Assembly: GCF_024679095.1 (NCBI RefSeq)
Contig: NW_026110567.1
Span: forward strand, 1 to 64,000
Source of the DNA: Eriocheir sinensis
Lineage: Eukaryota > Arthropoda > Malacostraca > Decapoda > Varunidae
DNA: 64,000 nucleotides
Direction of reading: 5' to 3'
A program made the translations under genes and the position numbers. Position 1 is the stretch's first letter, and every line of letters begins with the position of its first letter. Positions 1-11,322 of this stretch are shown here, one piece after another. Below the pieces are notes generated by a model. The model was not told the origin of the DNA. It saw only the letters and a list, made by a program, of their open reading frames with translations, and did not search any database.

Positions 1-1690
1 CCGCTTCTAGTTTAGCTAGGTGACTGGCGCCATCCTTGCTGCAGATGATTAAATCATCTAAATATGCGTAGACTTCTTTGCCTATCATGTCTGAGAACAA
101 TGTGTTGATCATCCTCTGAAAAGTAATGGGTGCGGTTTTGAGGCCGAATGGCATCCTTAACCATTCAAAATGACCGCTAGGGGTACTGAAGGCTGTAATC
201 TCTCTGGATTCAGCTGCCATCGGCACCTGCCAGTACCCACTTAAAAGGTCAAGACTACTGAAAATATTATTCCCTTGCCCCAGGGACATTAACAAGTCAC
301 CTAAAACAGGCAGAGGGTACCTATCATCCTCAGTCACCTCATTTACTTTCCTAAAATCGATGACAGGCCTGAAACTCCCGTCCTTTTTAGGGACTAGAAA
401 CAAGGGCGAGTTCCACGGAGACCGGGAATGCTGAATAACACCCTGGTCCAACATATCTTTAACCTGTTCATCTACAACCTGCCTTTGACTGTGTGGGAGT
501 CTGTACGCAGGAATGTACACCGGTTTGGTGTCGGGTTTAACCCTAATGTTGTGTTCTGTCGCAGCAGTCGCACCTAAAGGTTCACCGGGCAGGGCAATGA
601 CATCACGATACTGATGTAAAAGTTTCAGAAGCGGGCCCTTAAGCTCGGGATAATCGACCACTTTGACTAAAGAATCGACAGATGAGGCCTGACAAGATGT
701 GTCGCCGGCGGCGGGTTGACCCACTGCACCGACACAAGGCCGCTGTAACTCTAAAGGGTCTGGGGACACCTGTCCGTCGAACGCTAAAGCGCGACCCAAA
801 ATGACTCCATTTCTGAGTTTAACTGGACCGCCAGTGGCATTAACCACTAAAACTACGGTCCTACCTCCCTCGCGCACCGTGTTAAGGGTGGACTCTATCG
901 CTAGCGTGTTGACACGACTAGGCCCTTCTAGGCAGATGTCACAACCTACGGTGGCGTTAGGGACTGACACAGGGACGTGCATTGCGGTTCGCTGAGGGAT
1001 TTCGTGATTCCCCACGACTATCGCATTGACATTTTTCCATCCCCCACAAACGTCAGCTGGTGTTGGTGGTTGACCATGAAGTGAAGTGGTGCCCGCGCCA
1101 TGCACCGGCACCGTGGAAAGAGTCGGCACGGTATGCACGACCGACTCAGGAGAAACACTTTCCCGACCCTTGCTGGGTATTTCTCTTCTTTCCCAGGGAG
1201 AAGCGAGGCGCACAGGTTGATCCATGGCCTTGAAACATCTCCCTTGAAACCTCACTGTATTACTATCTGGATGTATTACCATGCGGTTAGACCTCAGTGA
1301 CGACAACCCAAGAAGACCGTCAGACGGCAGGGAAAAGTTTGACGTCACGTAAAAATCCAAACGCATGACAGGGGTGTTTCGTCCCAAACTCACTGGCAAA
1401 CTCACCAACCCAAGGATGTTAAGCCTGTCGGCGGTGACACCGCAAAGGCTCAGGTCCGAGGGTCGTAGCTGGTAGCGGCCTCCCCGCGACGCGCGTTTCA
1501 AAGCTAAGTATGTCCTTTCAGACAACACATTAACCGCCGCGCCGGTGTCGACCGCAAATGACGCTTGTAGCGGACCCAGCTTGACTTTAAGCGCCATTAT
1601 TTCAGGTTGACTGCACGCGGCCACAACAGATTCATACAAGCTACTTTTGTCAGCCTGCACTGCAGTCTCGGTATCCTCCCCCCCCCGGGT
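1..1690 (-). CDS. pol: Gypsy pol: aspartic protease and reverse transcriptase (partial)
   Basis: The minus-strand frame is open across this interval. A retropepsin active site (VDTGAAVN) falls near 1530-1555. It is followed by a spacer and then reverse transcriptase, with a fingers motif (DFRKVNEVT) near 340-365, the stretch SSLDLLSGYWQVP near 220-260, and the catalytic YLDD box (YAYLDDLI) at about 49-72. The order PR-RT and the YLDD form are typical of Metaviridae. The frame differs from gag and overlaps its end in a G-rich run near 1681-1715, which fits programmed frameshifting or a mutation. The C-terminal half lies beyond position 1. Confidence 0.88.
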
Positions 1691-1692
1691 TG

Positions 1693-2906
1693 CTACCCTG
1701 GGTCGGTTTTGGGGGGGCGCTCGGCTTCCCCCGACCCCTTCACGAACTTTCCTGCTCGCTCTTTCTTTAACTGGAGCACAGAGAAACACTCCTCTGTGGT
1801 GTGTCTACCAGCACCGTGAACAAAACAGAACTTGCCAGTGTGGTAGCCCGCGGCTCGACTTTTTGAAGCGGCCGGGGTCTTCTGAGAAGCAGATTTGCCT
1901 GACATCGGCGAGCCTCCCTTCTCCCTAGTAGCCTTGCGATCCCGCTGACGTTTTAGACAATAGTCAACCGTATGACCATCGCGCTGACAGTACGAACAGT
2001 GGCGCTTAGGCTTTTCGGTGGTGGCCGCCACCACTGATGAGGACGCGCTAACATTAGCGGCCTTCTGGTCGACAGAGGCTACAGCGGGGACTGGCGCTCC
2101 GTCTTTCTCCTCCATCTTAGTTTTTATTTTAAGCATGAAGTCGTGCAACTTGTCAGTGGGGCCGTAGGCTAGGGATAAAGAACCTTTTCGAAACTGGCCC
2201 TTGATGACAGCCATGTATACAAAAAATTCAAAAAAATTGAGAACATTGATAGAGACATATTCTCTCCCTCAGTCCAGCCACCAGCTTTCAGATAGACGCC
2301 CATATCAGTAGACAACCGATAGGCGTCTACTTGTCCGGCTAAAAGCTCTTTACTCTCCACAGCTGAAATCAATTTGGTCACAGCTACATTAACACCTTTG
2401 ACGAGGCTGTGCCTAACATCTTCCCCAAAAGACTCCAGAAAATGTGACCGAAACTGGGCACAATCCTTGGTTTGTTGCGGTTCCATGAACGCGCTGGTGT
2501 ACATAATAGCTGATGCTTCTGACCCCGGCTTTAATCTAGACCTAATGAAGGAGATTTTATCACCCGGTTCTGACACAAATGAGTTGTTCATAACATCCTC
2601 GCATTGCAGGATGAAGTCTCTCGCACTGTAATCCGGTTCATTGCCTGCGAAAGCTCTGACTGATGCCGTAGTCGGCAGAAGTTTAATAGTGTTAGTAGCC
2701 ATTGTTAATTCTTGGTTAGTCAAGATATTACCTTTGTTATCATGCGGGAGAGAAGAAGGAGGAGGAGGAGGAGGAACTCTGTCATGAGTTGACCCGCTCC
2801 TTAGGACACGGGAATTGACATCCTCGGCGGGCGCTTCCGAATCCTGCATCAACTTCTGGAACTCCTTGGCCAAAATGTCTATCTCTTTATCAGACTGACC
2901 TGCCAT
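1693..2906 (-). pseudogene. gag: Gypsy gag, frameshifted in the middle
   Basis: An ATG at 2906 opens a 245-residue ORF ending at 2169. The C-terminal part continues in another frame from about 2214 to 1693. The second part contains one CCHC zinc knuckle, C-x2-C-x3-GH-x4-C (CSYCQRDGHTVDYC), the nucleic-acid-binding signature of nucleocapsid. Overlap of the two frames between 2169 and 2214 points to a single-base indel in an originally continuous gag, or to a two-ORF arrangement. The start follows a poly-A-like tract on the plus strand. Near 2755-2775 a short proline run is encoded by a GGA repeat. Confidence 0.75.
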
Positions 2907-4345
2907 TTAAAAAAAAGGCATTAGGAAAATATGGCTTCATGAGGAAAAATATGGGAAAAGAAAAAGTATCACCGCTAAGTGTGTGCTCACTCGCCTCAGA
3001 TGCTTCCAAAACGCATTGAAAAGAGGGAAAAGAACAATGAGTGAATACTTAGCATGATAAAAAATTACCCACTGTGCAAGAAAACACACAAAAGAAAGGA
3101 GAAAAAAAAAATGAAGGATTATATATAAAATACAAACAATGTTCACAAATCAGGAAAAATATTAAACATCCCTCTACACCTGAATAAAATTCAACAGCCT
3201 AAGGGAAACTAGATACGGCTCCACACGGAGACACACAAAGCACGTAAAAAAAAAAATCACCTGAAATGTCATCAACAAGTGGTGTATTAATATAATTAGT
3301 GGTGTGTCAGCTACATGCATGTGAATACCATAAAAAAAGTGTGAAGATTGTGCCCGTGGCACTCCTTCGTCCTCGGCTGGCTCGCCCTCGTCCTTGGCTG
3401 GCTGTCCCCGCGTCCTTGGAGCGGCCAGAGAGACCGCCGGCAGTGCCCGGCAGCGGCTGGCAGCGGTGAGGAAGGGGCGGAGGAGCGACCACGCTCCACC
3501 AAGATCTCCACCAAGGCGAAGGTAAGCGCCCACCCACGAATGACTGTGTCGTAGGCAGACAAGTGGGCGTCCCAGAATTGGGAAGCGGGATCCCGACAGT
3601 GGGCGATGTGGGCGCGCGGGGCGCGTCGGGGCGGGGCGCGCGGGGCGGGGCGCGCGGGGCGGTGTGGTGGAGTGTGCTGACTCGACTCGGACGGGCCAAG
3701 GGGGAATGGCGTTGCTTGTGTCAGCTTTCCTGCACACTTTCCTGTCTGCCCCTTGACGACACTTGCCACCGTTAAGTGTTAAGTGTTAAAAGAGAGAGAG
3801 ATAACACACAGAACACTTCGGAGAAGGTCCGGAAGCCGCTGTTCACCACTTTTGTTAGCCTTTTTGTTAGCTGTTTTTTTGTGTTTTTGATTAAGGCGCG
3901 AACTGTTATCTCACGTGAGGTCCGGTGTACCGTTGCCTGCTTTCTCCAGTTGATAGAAGTCGTGAGACAACACAATAGCCTTTTAGTTAAGTGATGTGGG
4001 TTATGTGTTGGCCGAGCGGAGCCGTTAAGTTCACTTTGAGTTCACTTAATTTACTCTCTCTCTCTCTGGTTGATTAAATGGTTGTATTGGCTTTTTAAAT
4101 ATATTCACAGAATAGTTACAGTATTTTGTGGACGAGTCGTAAGTCGTACGCACACTCCGAGAAGTCCTGTGCCCTCGTCCGCCGCCCGCTCTGATCTGCC
4201 GGCTTCTCTTGGTACAGGAGCGGCCAGCGGATAGCATGCTTGCTGAATCAGCACCGTTCCCACGGCAAGGAGCACCTCCTAAGCACAACGTAGCGTCTGT
4301 GTGTAACGTCCTGGCGCCACTGGGCCATGGCGATACGACATACAT
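2907..4345 (-). other. Gypsy leader and probable 5' LTR, borders unresolved
   Basis: No convincing gene is present. The interval holds a GC-rich block with GGGCGCGC-type repeats at 3595-3665, then AT-rich sequence with short CT/AG runs at 3790-3800 and 4052-4068. Several overlapping ORFs at 3174-3769 are frames through the GC-rich block and look spurious. A probable LTR lies within about 3774-4345, by position relative to gag; the polypurine tract and partner LTR are not in the window. Confidence 0.45.
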
Positions 4346-5096
4346 TCACACATTCACATTTTTTATAATATACACATTACAGGGCAGACAGTTGCTTGCA
4401 AGTGATTGAAGGCATTCCACAGACGATACGAGACGAGATGTATCAACACGATCACCAACAGTATCAACAGCAGCAGCAATGGAACCATACTGGGTTGTCT
4501 GCGGTTGATGTTCGTCACCGTCATGATGAGAGAACGAAGTGTTAATGAAACTTGTAGATAGTAGTTTGTCGTATTGGGTACTGGTTCCAGCTTGAGGTTC
4601 TTCCGATGACAGCGTTCGATTGTTGTCGTCAAGAGAGGGAGATTGATTCGTGACCAACGAAGAAGTGGTATTGAAATTTGTAGCGGGTGCTTCGTTGTAA
4701 CGTTCCTCCTTGTGTGTAGACGAGCGGACACTGCTAGCTTGAAATTCTTCTAGGAAAGAATGTGGTGGTGGCAGCGTCCGGTTGTTGTTACCAACAGACG
4801 TTGCCAATGTCTGTTGAAACAATAATTCATTATCTTGCATTTCTTCAAATGGTTCAACCTTACACTCATGTTCGCTTTTGACCTCAACCGTGGGTAAGAT
4901 TCGCACAAGACCGTAGGCTCGCATGGAACATTCCGTGGGTTTGAAGTTGTACTTGTCAAACAAAATTGTGAAAGATGATACTCCTGTAAATATTTCTTCC
5001 AAGTGGTTTAAGATCGTTTGGGTATTAAAATGAAAACCTGCTGCGGCACATTCGAACTGCAGTCTCAAACCTAACCAGAAGTCAACAGTGTTCCAA
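4346..5096 (-). pseudogene. truncated viral ORF of unknown function
   Basis: An open frame of about 250 codons begins directly after a stop near 5097 with no ATG close by (first ATG is well inside), so the 5' end is missing. The N-terminal 80 residues are well composed (aromatic and hydrophobic, e.g. HLEEIFTGVSSFTILFDKYNF). The rest is rich in Ser, Thr, Asn and Gln, as in a disordered tail. I do not recognise it. It lies between the Gypsy element and a rearrangement border at about 5100, and overlaps the upstream part of an opposite-strand ORF, which suggests a chimeric junction. Confidence 0.45.
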
Positions 5097-5121
5097 TTTC
5101 AACAACAGAAAATTAAAAGCT

Positions 5122-5436
5122 TTGTACGATAACCAATCTCACGAACAGCAAAACGTAGATGACTTATTTATATCAGAAGATATACTAGTGCCTCTGCGCA
5201 AGCCAATGATGGATAGTAACTTTAACCACCATGAAGAGGAAGAGATGTTCGGATCCATCAAAGATTTGTGGTTGTGTAAGAGTGGTATTCATCCTATCGA
5301 TCAAGCCGAACTCTTTAAAAAATTAACTTTCAGAAATTATAACAAGTTATGGTTGCTCATGTTTGCAAGGGCTATTGAAGTATTTCGAAAATGGTGTGTT
5401 CTGACACCTTCTTCTGTTGATCAGTCCTTCTTTTCT
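5122..5436 (+). pseudogene. viral ORF fragment fused to copy A of gene X
   Basis: This frame is open from upstream and carries an acidic N-terminal part followed by IKDLWLCKSGIHPIDQAELF. At 5435 the sequence becomes identical to the inside of another gene (also at about 35.97 kb on the minus strand), and this frame soon stops at 5478. The shared sequence starts at CTGGTCGAC, so a junction between two viral fragments lies here. No function recognised. Confidence 0.4.
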
Positions 5437-5950
5437 GGTCGACAAGGCAATTCTGAGTCGAGAGTTTCTGACCAGTGAATATGATGAGACTGGGTCTTTC
5501 ACGACAAGTAAGTTCACCAACGGAGCAACGTTTAGCTTCACACCCGGTACAAGCATGGACCTCAGCGATTACCAAACGGATGATGGGTGTGTGACTGTGG
5601 ACACAGACTATACCGGCCGAGAAGAAGTGTTAGAATTGGATTCAATCAACACGTGTTATGATGAACTGATACATGCATTAAAGTATGGTGTTTTCGACAG
5701 TGTGGTTTCCGATGAAGGTTGTGAAAGATCAATAAGATTATATGATAATGATTTAGTCATGAAAACTAGTGGTGATTCTATTCACGTTGTATCCAACAAT
5801 AAAGGTAGCGAGAACACTATGAAGAACGCTAGAGAAGCATCTCTCAATGATCACAACCACTGTACTACCATTCTCCATTCCGTATACGGCACTCTCACCT
5901 CCGCTTACTCTCCGTCAACGACAATTACAATGCCCGTCATATCCTCATGA
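5435..5950 (+). pseudogene. viral gene X, copy A (5'-truncated)
   Basis: This is the 3' part of a gene that also occurs at 35471-36170 (minus strand). Here the frame is open to TGA 5948-5950. The protein is rich in Asp, Thr and Ser (e.g. TDDGCVTVDTDYTGREE) with no domain I recognise. The stop overlaps the start of the next gene as ATGA, in both copies, so the two are probably neighbours in one transcription unit. Copy B keeps more of the N-terminus but has lost two bases (AGAG to AG) near 35583. Copy A lacks the start because of the breakpoint at 5435. Confidence 0.5.
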
Positions 5951-6822
5951 ACATGCAACATGTGCAACGGACCTCCTCCTCTTCCTCCTCATCTGATGAA
6001 GGAACGGTGACGACGACGGGACCGTCACCACCGCCTTTTCGAAAAAAAGTCAATGAATATTCTCTGAGATACCACATGGGTCTGGGAAGAGGTTACGTTA
6101 TCTATGACGACGAATTCACAGAATGTAAAAACCAATCTTATCTTGTCACTCTCAAGTATTGTTTGAATGTACTGAAAGATAATCTTCCGTATAATATTCT
6201 GTTGACCGATTGGACATCGATTGTGTTTGCTTCTAAGATGGAAAAACAACAACAAGTAGACAAAAAGAAATCGCCTTATTCCTACTTGCATGTGTTCACC
6301 GAAAAGAAAGAGAGCAAGAATGTCTCCAATGTCGTGCCGTACCTGGCTAACCCGGTCGTCTCTATGAAATGGTTCCTCATGCGAGCCCATCATCTACGAT
6401 TGTCATGTACCAACACCGGCGTTGCCTGTCTGTCCAAGTTCATGAGTGCACGCTTCCACAGGCAGCTTAACAACCATCGTTCTTCCAATAATCTGTTAAG
6501 TGTTTTTAAAATGGTGAATTCCAAAACATCGTGTATAAGCGTCGATAACAACAGATTTTTTCTTATCGACGGTAATTTTCTGTTGGGTGGCAGATTAGAA
6601 AATATCAATCTTAAATCAGACATGTATGTCAGGTGTAAGATTCAAACTGAAAAACAGATCGTCCTCGAATCGATGTTCGATCCTAACACAAAATCGGCTT
6701 TCTTGAGTATGTGCATTGAAGGCACCGCTGAGACACGTGGACTCATGATGGCTGAACACATTTCGAGATTGGTGAACTACTCTTCCAATGATATAAATCT
6801 ATGGTATCAACCTGATCATTAA
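5947..6822 (+). pseudogene. helicase-primase-like gene, N-terminal part, copy A
   Basis: The ATG at 5947 overlaps the upstream stop by four bases. About 283 residues match the N-terminal part of the gene at 33403-35474 (minus strand), after which copy A switches at about 6796 to unrelated sequence and stops at 6822. The missing continuation lies at 9120-10542 on the opposite strand, and both pieces contain the same stretch of about 140 bases (6655-6796 and 10400-10542). The gene was thus split with a small duplication. A Ser run near residues 10-16 and GLGRGYVIYDDEF near residue 40 are visible. The helicase assignment rests on the C-terminal part. Confidence 0.6.
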
Positions 6823-6829
6823 CTTCAGA

Positions 6830-6960
6830 ATGGGGTGGGGTCCGGATCTACATAGGGTAATGTACATTAGGTGGGTCCAGAGCTACATAGGGGAATGTAC
6901 ATTAGGTATCTTTAGAGTGGGGCTCGGATCTACACAGAGAAATTTATATTAGGTATGTTG
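6830..6960 (+). repeat. degenerate copies of the 45-bp GGGTCCGGATCTACATAG repeat
   Basis: Three worn units of the repeat seen at 19.7-20.0 kb and 59.9-60.15 kb lie directly after the broken helicase fragment. The remaining 6960-7085 is AT-rich and empty, with an AATAAA-like site near 6965. Confidence 0.65.
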
Positions 6961-7085
6961 ACAATAAAATTTTAAAAAAGAATAACTTAAAAAAAAAATG
7001 TGACTACTTTACTTTCTCATCCTGAAGGCACACCAATAAAATAGATGAAAGATTAAATCCATATTTCCTTATTTTCTTTTTACAG

Positions 7086-7670
7086 TTAATGAATGTGACG
7101 AGTGACGTACAAATGGTTCATTACGATAATATGTTTGCTGATCAAAGTTTCGTTCTTAATTCTAGCAAAGTAAGTTACTTTTGACTCTCCAGCGACGACG
7201 ACAGTGGAAGACAATGATGAGTTATTGTCCAAACTATTGGCTGGAGATATAACTGAATTTATTCCAACAGTGCTGACGTTCAAGTCAGTGTATCCACCTG
7301 AAAAGTGAAGATCGTGTTTGGTTCTGTTGTAAATCTTGACCATGCACAATTCTTGAGGTAGAGTGTCAGCATATACGGGTGTCACAGGCACAAATTGGAA
7401 TACAACATCTGATTTATTAGCTTCGACTTCAGCATCTGTTGACAGGATGGCGATTTCACCCAATGGAGAAGCAAATACATCCTTGACGACAACTGGTGCC
7501 TTAGCATTGAAGGAGACGGACACGGGAACCCCGATGGGTGAAGTATCAATGTGTGCTTTCTTGATGTATGTCTGCCTCGTTGCCATGCCGGACACCAACA
7601 TGACCGCAACAACAATTACTAGCAATGCGAGTACCAACATAGTTACAGTATTCATATTCATAAAATCCAT
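7086..7670 (-). CDS. VP28/VP24/VP26-like envelope protein, nimavirus type
   Basis: An intact 194-residue ORF with ATG at 7670. Residues 8-28 form one hydrophobic segment (MLVLALLVIVVAVMLVSG) right after a short N-terminus, followed by a beta-rich ectodomain of about 165 residues without cysteines forming obvious pairs. The length of about 200 residues, the N-terminal anchor, the IYNRTKHDL-type strand in the centre and the His/Tyr-rich final strand are the layout of the major envelope proteins VP28, VP24 and VP26 of white spot syndrome virus, which form trimeric beta-barrels on the virion. This is recognition by architecture and short motifs, not an alignment. It is one of few unbroken viral genes here. 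Confidence 0.55.
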   Translation of the reverse strand: MDFMNMNTVTMLVLALLVIVVAVMLVSGMATRQTYIKKAHIDTSPIGVPVSVSFNAKAPVVVKDVFASPLGEIAILSTDAEVEANKSDVVFQFVPVTPVYADTLPQELCMVKIYNRTKHDLHFSGGYTDLNVSTVGINSVISPANSLDNNSSLSSTVVVAGESKVTYFARIKNETLISKHIIVMNHLYVTRHIH

Positions 7671-7754
7671 GATTGGTTATATTTCTCAGATGTTCAGCGC
7701 GTGATTTTAACATGAACCGTTCACAGTTTCAGACGATGTAACTGACGGACGTCT

Positions 7755-9139
7755 TTAAATTTTGTCGTATGACGTCAACTGAAAATACGACAAATTTGTA
7801 TACGATTGTTTATTTAAATCACTTAGGTAAGATTTACTGATAAGTATTAAATCTGTGGGATCACCACCTAGTGGATTGACAGTGTCAAGGGTTGCAGTTA
7901 TATCCTTTGTGGCCACGGAAACGGGTTGACTATCGGAAGCTACTAGCGGTTCTGATTTCAATGAGCCTTTCAATTTACTTTTAACAGCGCTCATTTCTTC
8001 GGCATATTTTTCGATAGTGTTGACAAAACTATCTTTGAATGATTTGTAATATTTTAGGTCTTTAAAACTATCACTACTATATCTCTCATCTTGTTTCAAT
8101 ATTAGATTCAACGGAACTGGAAAGGAGGGTAGAAACGAATCGTCCATTACGTTGGGACGGACACGCACAGCGTTGCGTAAGGCCCACACTCCCAAAGAAC
8201 ATATTGTGTCTCTGTCTCTCGAAGCCAGACGTTCTTCTTCTTCATTGTTGTTGTTCGGTCTAGTGGAATATACAATTTTGGAAGATACAGTCCAAGTCTG
8301 TAACAGACGCATTATATCTTTATCTTCGATAGGGTGATCATTCAACTGTATGCTGTATAACCGACAGTCCCAGAACCTCACTAGCGTAACGCATCGCGTT
8401 GTCTGAGAGGTGATGACTGTATAGATTGTAACTTACAACGCACCAAATATCGCTGTTGTCTTGTCTCTTTGACGGTTTGACATGATTGCTGACCACTTCG
8501 GATTTCAATTCTAACTTTCGGAACAACGTGTGTAATACAAAGGGAAGTATTTCAATTTCTGGAAATCTACATTTTTTTTGGGGGGGGCAATTACATCGAT
8601 GTTAAATACGACCAACAGGTGATTCCATCTTCGGTGTGGAGGTACGTATGAGTGAGCACCGAACACGCTTGCGCTTCCAGATGTTGACGCTGACGCCGAC
8701 GCCGCCGCCGCCGCTCTTGCGATCGGAGGGATACAAGCTTGGCGATTCAGGAAATCAATGTAACGGGCTTCCACTAGACTTTGCATGTACCTGTTGGATG
8801 CATCATCATCATAATGCGGCGGTGGCGGGTATTGGATTGGACTGGATGATAAATTGTGGTCGCCGTCGCGTGGCTTTGGCAGTCGCAACAATAACAGCAG
8901 TCTTCTTCTTTTTCCTTTTGTTCATTCTTAGTTTGACCACACGCACCATAATAACGATTCTCCAACTTGAGAATTGAATTCAATTTGATTAGCTGATTGT
9001 ATTTCAAAGTATCAAGTTGTAAATATTTCATTACCTCTTCTTTTGAAAATTGGCGTTGGTGTATCCTATCATTCTTGCGTCGGTCATTGACTAAAGTCGT
9101 GATGACATCCAATGCCTCATTATTGTACATCATTATCAT
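7755..9139 (-). pseudogene. viral gene of unknown function in four frame blocks
   Basis: ATG at 9139 overlaps the stop of the helicase-like gene by 20 bases. Coding-like sequence then passes through four frames: 9139-8890, 8891-8575, about 8575-8350 and 8381-7755. Frame changes fall near a repetitive stretch at 8880-8890, at a G7/T8 homopolymer at 8573-8587, and near 8370. The parts contain a Lys/Glu-rich segment, an Ala/Ser run (near 8700) encoded by GCC/GCT repeats, a Pro-His stretch, and a C-terminal helix-rich part with KDLKYYKSFKDSFVNTIEKY. I do not recognise the family. Confidence 0.55.
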
Positions 9140-10542
9140 CTGCTGCTTTGGCTGCGAATAAGATTAATAAACGCTTGAAGTGTTTGACACAGTCTGCAAA
9201 AGGTCTTAGTTGATTTGAAGTATCTTTGCGAATGATGTTAAGGTAACGTCCTACTCTTTCCGATGAAGATAAACTAGGCCACTGCTCTTCATCTACTTGC
9301 ATTGCAAGATGATCTTCTATGATCTTTGAATTGCGAAGTAAAGGATCAGTGTCTTGAAACCATTTTGATGTATCCAACAGTTCAGGAGAATGTATACTAT
9401 ACGGTATTTCTCCCATGGAGATTATACTGTTTAAACTCTTTTCTTTAGACATCTTAAAAATGACGGAACCTAAATTTAAATTCCACCACATGACTACTTG
9501 AGACATGCCACTTATAATATCAGGAAACTCATGATGTGGTTGTGGTAACGTTAATTCCTCATCATCATCGTCGTCGTCGTCATCATCATCATTGTTGTTA
9601 TTGTTGTTATTATTAAGATTGGTGTTGTCGTGGTTATTACCAATTACTCGCTGAGACACTCGCGACCACAACCGATAGGCTACCATCCTATTGGCATCAG
9701 CAGTTACCCCTGCACCATCAACTGTAGCTTTGACTGTTTTTTTAGCATTGTTATGATTGTACGATCCCTGATACCCGACCTCTTCGATGACGAATATTTG
9801 TTTCTTGCCAGCCACATAAGCCAATTTAGCATCAGATGAAGAACAATCACCCTTTTCAACCAGCGCTTCTGCACCCATGTCGGTGTAGGAATCCCACCAA
9901 GTATGTTTGGCGATGTTGACAACAGATGATTTTAAGTTGTTTCCTAAACCAACTAAAACAACGACAGTTTTTGGAGTCATGTTTAACCCAATAGATGTTA
10001 TGGTTTGGACCAGGTGATGAGCCATTTCTCCGTCGCCAGTGCACATATTGTTGATGAAACCCATGAAGTTCATCATGGATCTCAGAAAATACAGACTGTG
10101 AAGTCTAGGTAGCCCTGTTTTTTGATCAACTACTTCTCTGTAACATTTTTGAACTGCTTTAGCAACATGTTTATCTACTTTACTTTTGTTGTTAAGATTT
10201 TTGGAGAGATCGAGTGCAAGAGCGTAGAAGATCTCCAGCGAGACAGCGTTCTCGTCGTCCACACATTAACACACAGGTGCCATTAAGGCCGACGTTACTA
10301 CGTCAACTTGATGTCGCTTCTTCGGTGGTGGACCAATCCTGTCTTCTTCCTCCTCGTTAACACACATTGACCAGAAATTCTGTTCGTTGATATCATTGGA
10401 AGAGTAGTTCACCAATCTCGAAATGTGTTCAGCCATCATGAGTCCACGTGTCTCAGCGGTGCCTTCAATGCACATACTCAAGAAAGCCGATTTTGTGTTA
10501 GGATCGAACATCGATTCGAGGACGATCTGTTTTTCAGTTGTT
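9120..10542 (-). pseudogene. SF3-type helicase-like gene, C-terminal part, copy A
   Basis: About 470 codons including VVLVGLGNNLKSS, which resembles the Walker A loop of superfamily 3 helicases (GxGxNxKS), and some 60 residues later KQIFVIEEVG, a plausible Walker B with an acidic pair. Poly-Asn and poly-Asp runs encoded by AAT/GAT repeats sit near 9555-9610. D5-like primase-helicases of large DNA viruses share this arrangement, so a replicative helicase is likely. A TAA at 10266-10268 interrupts the frame where copy B has a Tyr codon. At 10542 the match to copy B ends abruptly, giving 10543-10583 a foreign 5' end. Confidence 0.65.
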
Positions 10543-10583
10543 AATTTACCTGCCTCCTTAAAATTATATTTTTCTGTCAGCAC

Positions 10584-11056
10584 TAGAAATCATATTTTTA
10601 GTTTCATTAATAAAAGTTTTATCATTTCTTCGAATGTGTTCCATTGTGACATATTTCCATCCAATAGGGTACTTCCTGTGTTAGGTAAGAACGGAATAAA
10701 TGAAGTTTTATTTGGATGTAATTGTGATAACGGGATACAAGGATAATAAAAAAGGAAGGAATATTGGGTATATATACAAAAAATTCAATCAATGATTTTA
10801 TTATTCTATAAAATAGGGATGGGGGTTCACTTTGTACACTCTTGATGAGTTTCATCCAAGGTGGAAAGTAGTAAATGCCCATTTTATTAGGTATCTTCAT
10901 CTTAATAAATATAAAACCTAAAAATTCGGTGGTTATATTTGTACTCATGTTTTCTAACAGAAAACATGTCCACCTAAGCAAGGTAAACTGGAAGCTCATC
11001 ATCAAACTCACTCTTTCTCTCTCTTATCTAATAACATAGTTGTACATTGCTTAAAC
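10584..11056. other. no convincing gene
   Basis: AT-rich sequence with one weak minus-strand ORF at 10622-11011 that is hydrophobic and compositionally unlike neighbouring viral proteins; I do not accept it as a gene. It separates the split helicase piece from a short repeat array. Confidence 0.4.
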
Positions 11057-11059
11057 CTA

Positions 11060-11310
11060 AGACAAATGAAGGACCTTTTGATATGTGTCAAAAATAGACT
11101 TGGTCCTTTTGATTATAATTTGTACATATTGAAATGCCTTTGGCAGACTTAGGTTATTGATATACATAGATACAAAGGTCCTTTTGATTATAATTTGTAC
11201 ATATTGAAATGCCTTTGGCAGACTTAGGTTATTGATATACATGGATAATTTGTACATATTGAAATGTCTTTGGCAGACATAGGTTATTGATGTACATGGA
11301 TGCAAAATAT
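11060..11310 (+). repeat. tandem repeat, about 75-100 bp, three units
   Basis: Units share TTTGTACATATTGAAATG, TTTGGCAGAC and TTAGGTTATTGATATACAT. Copies start near 11117, 11188 and 11247, with shorter spacing in the last. Unrelated to the hr-like families elsewhere in the window. Confidence 0.8.
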
Positions 11311-11322
11311 ATGATATTGGGT

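Larger units (their letters stand above)
1..4345 (-). mobile_element. Gypsy-type LTR retrotransposon, 5' portion
   Basis: Gag and the protease/reverse transcriptase part of pol lie on the minus strand and run off the left edge of the window, so RNase H, integrase and the other LTR are outside. Gag starts at 2906. The non-coding stretch 2907-4345 must hold the leader and the 5' LTR, but I cannot fix the LTR borders because the second LTR is not present. The element lies against a viral ORF ending at 4346, so it may have inserted into or beside the viral locus. Confidence 0.85.

Noticed and set aside
3174..3769. Three overlapping Pro/Arg/Ala-rich ORFs
   Set aside because: Produced by a GC-rich block in the Gypsy leader; three frames are open at once, which argues against any being coding.
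10622..11011. Minus-strand 129-codon ORF
   Set aside because: Unusual Ile/Phe-rich composition, no family signal, overlaps a weak opposite ORF; probably chance in AT-rich DNA.
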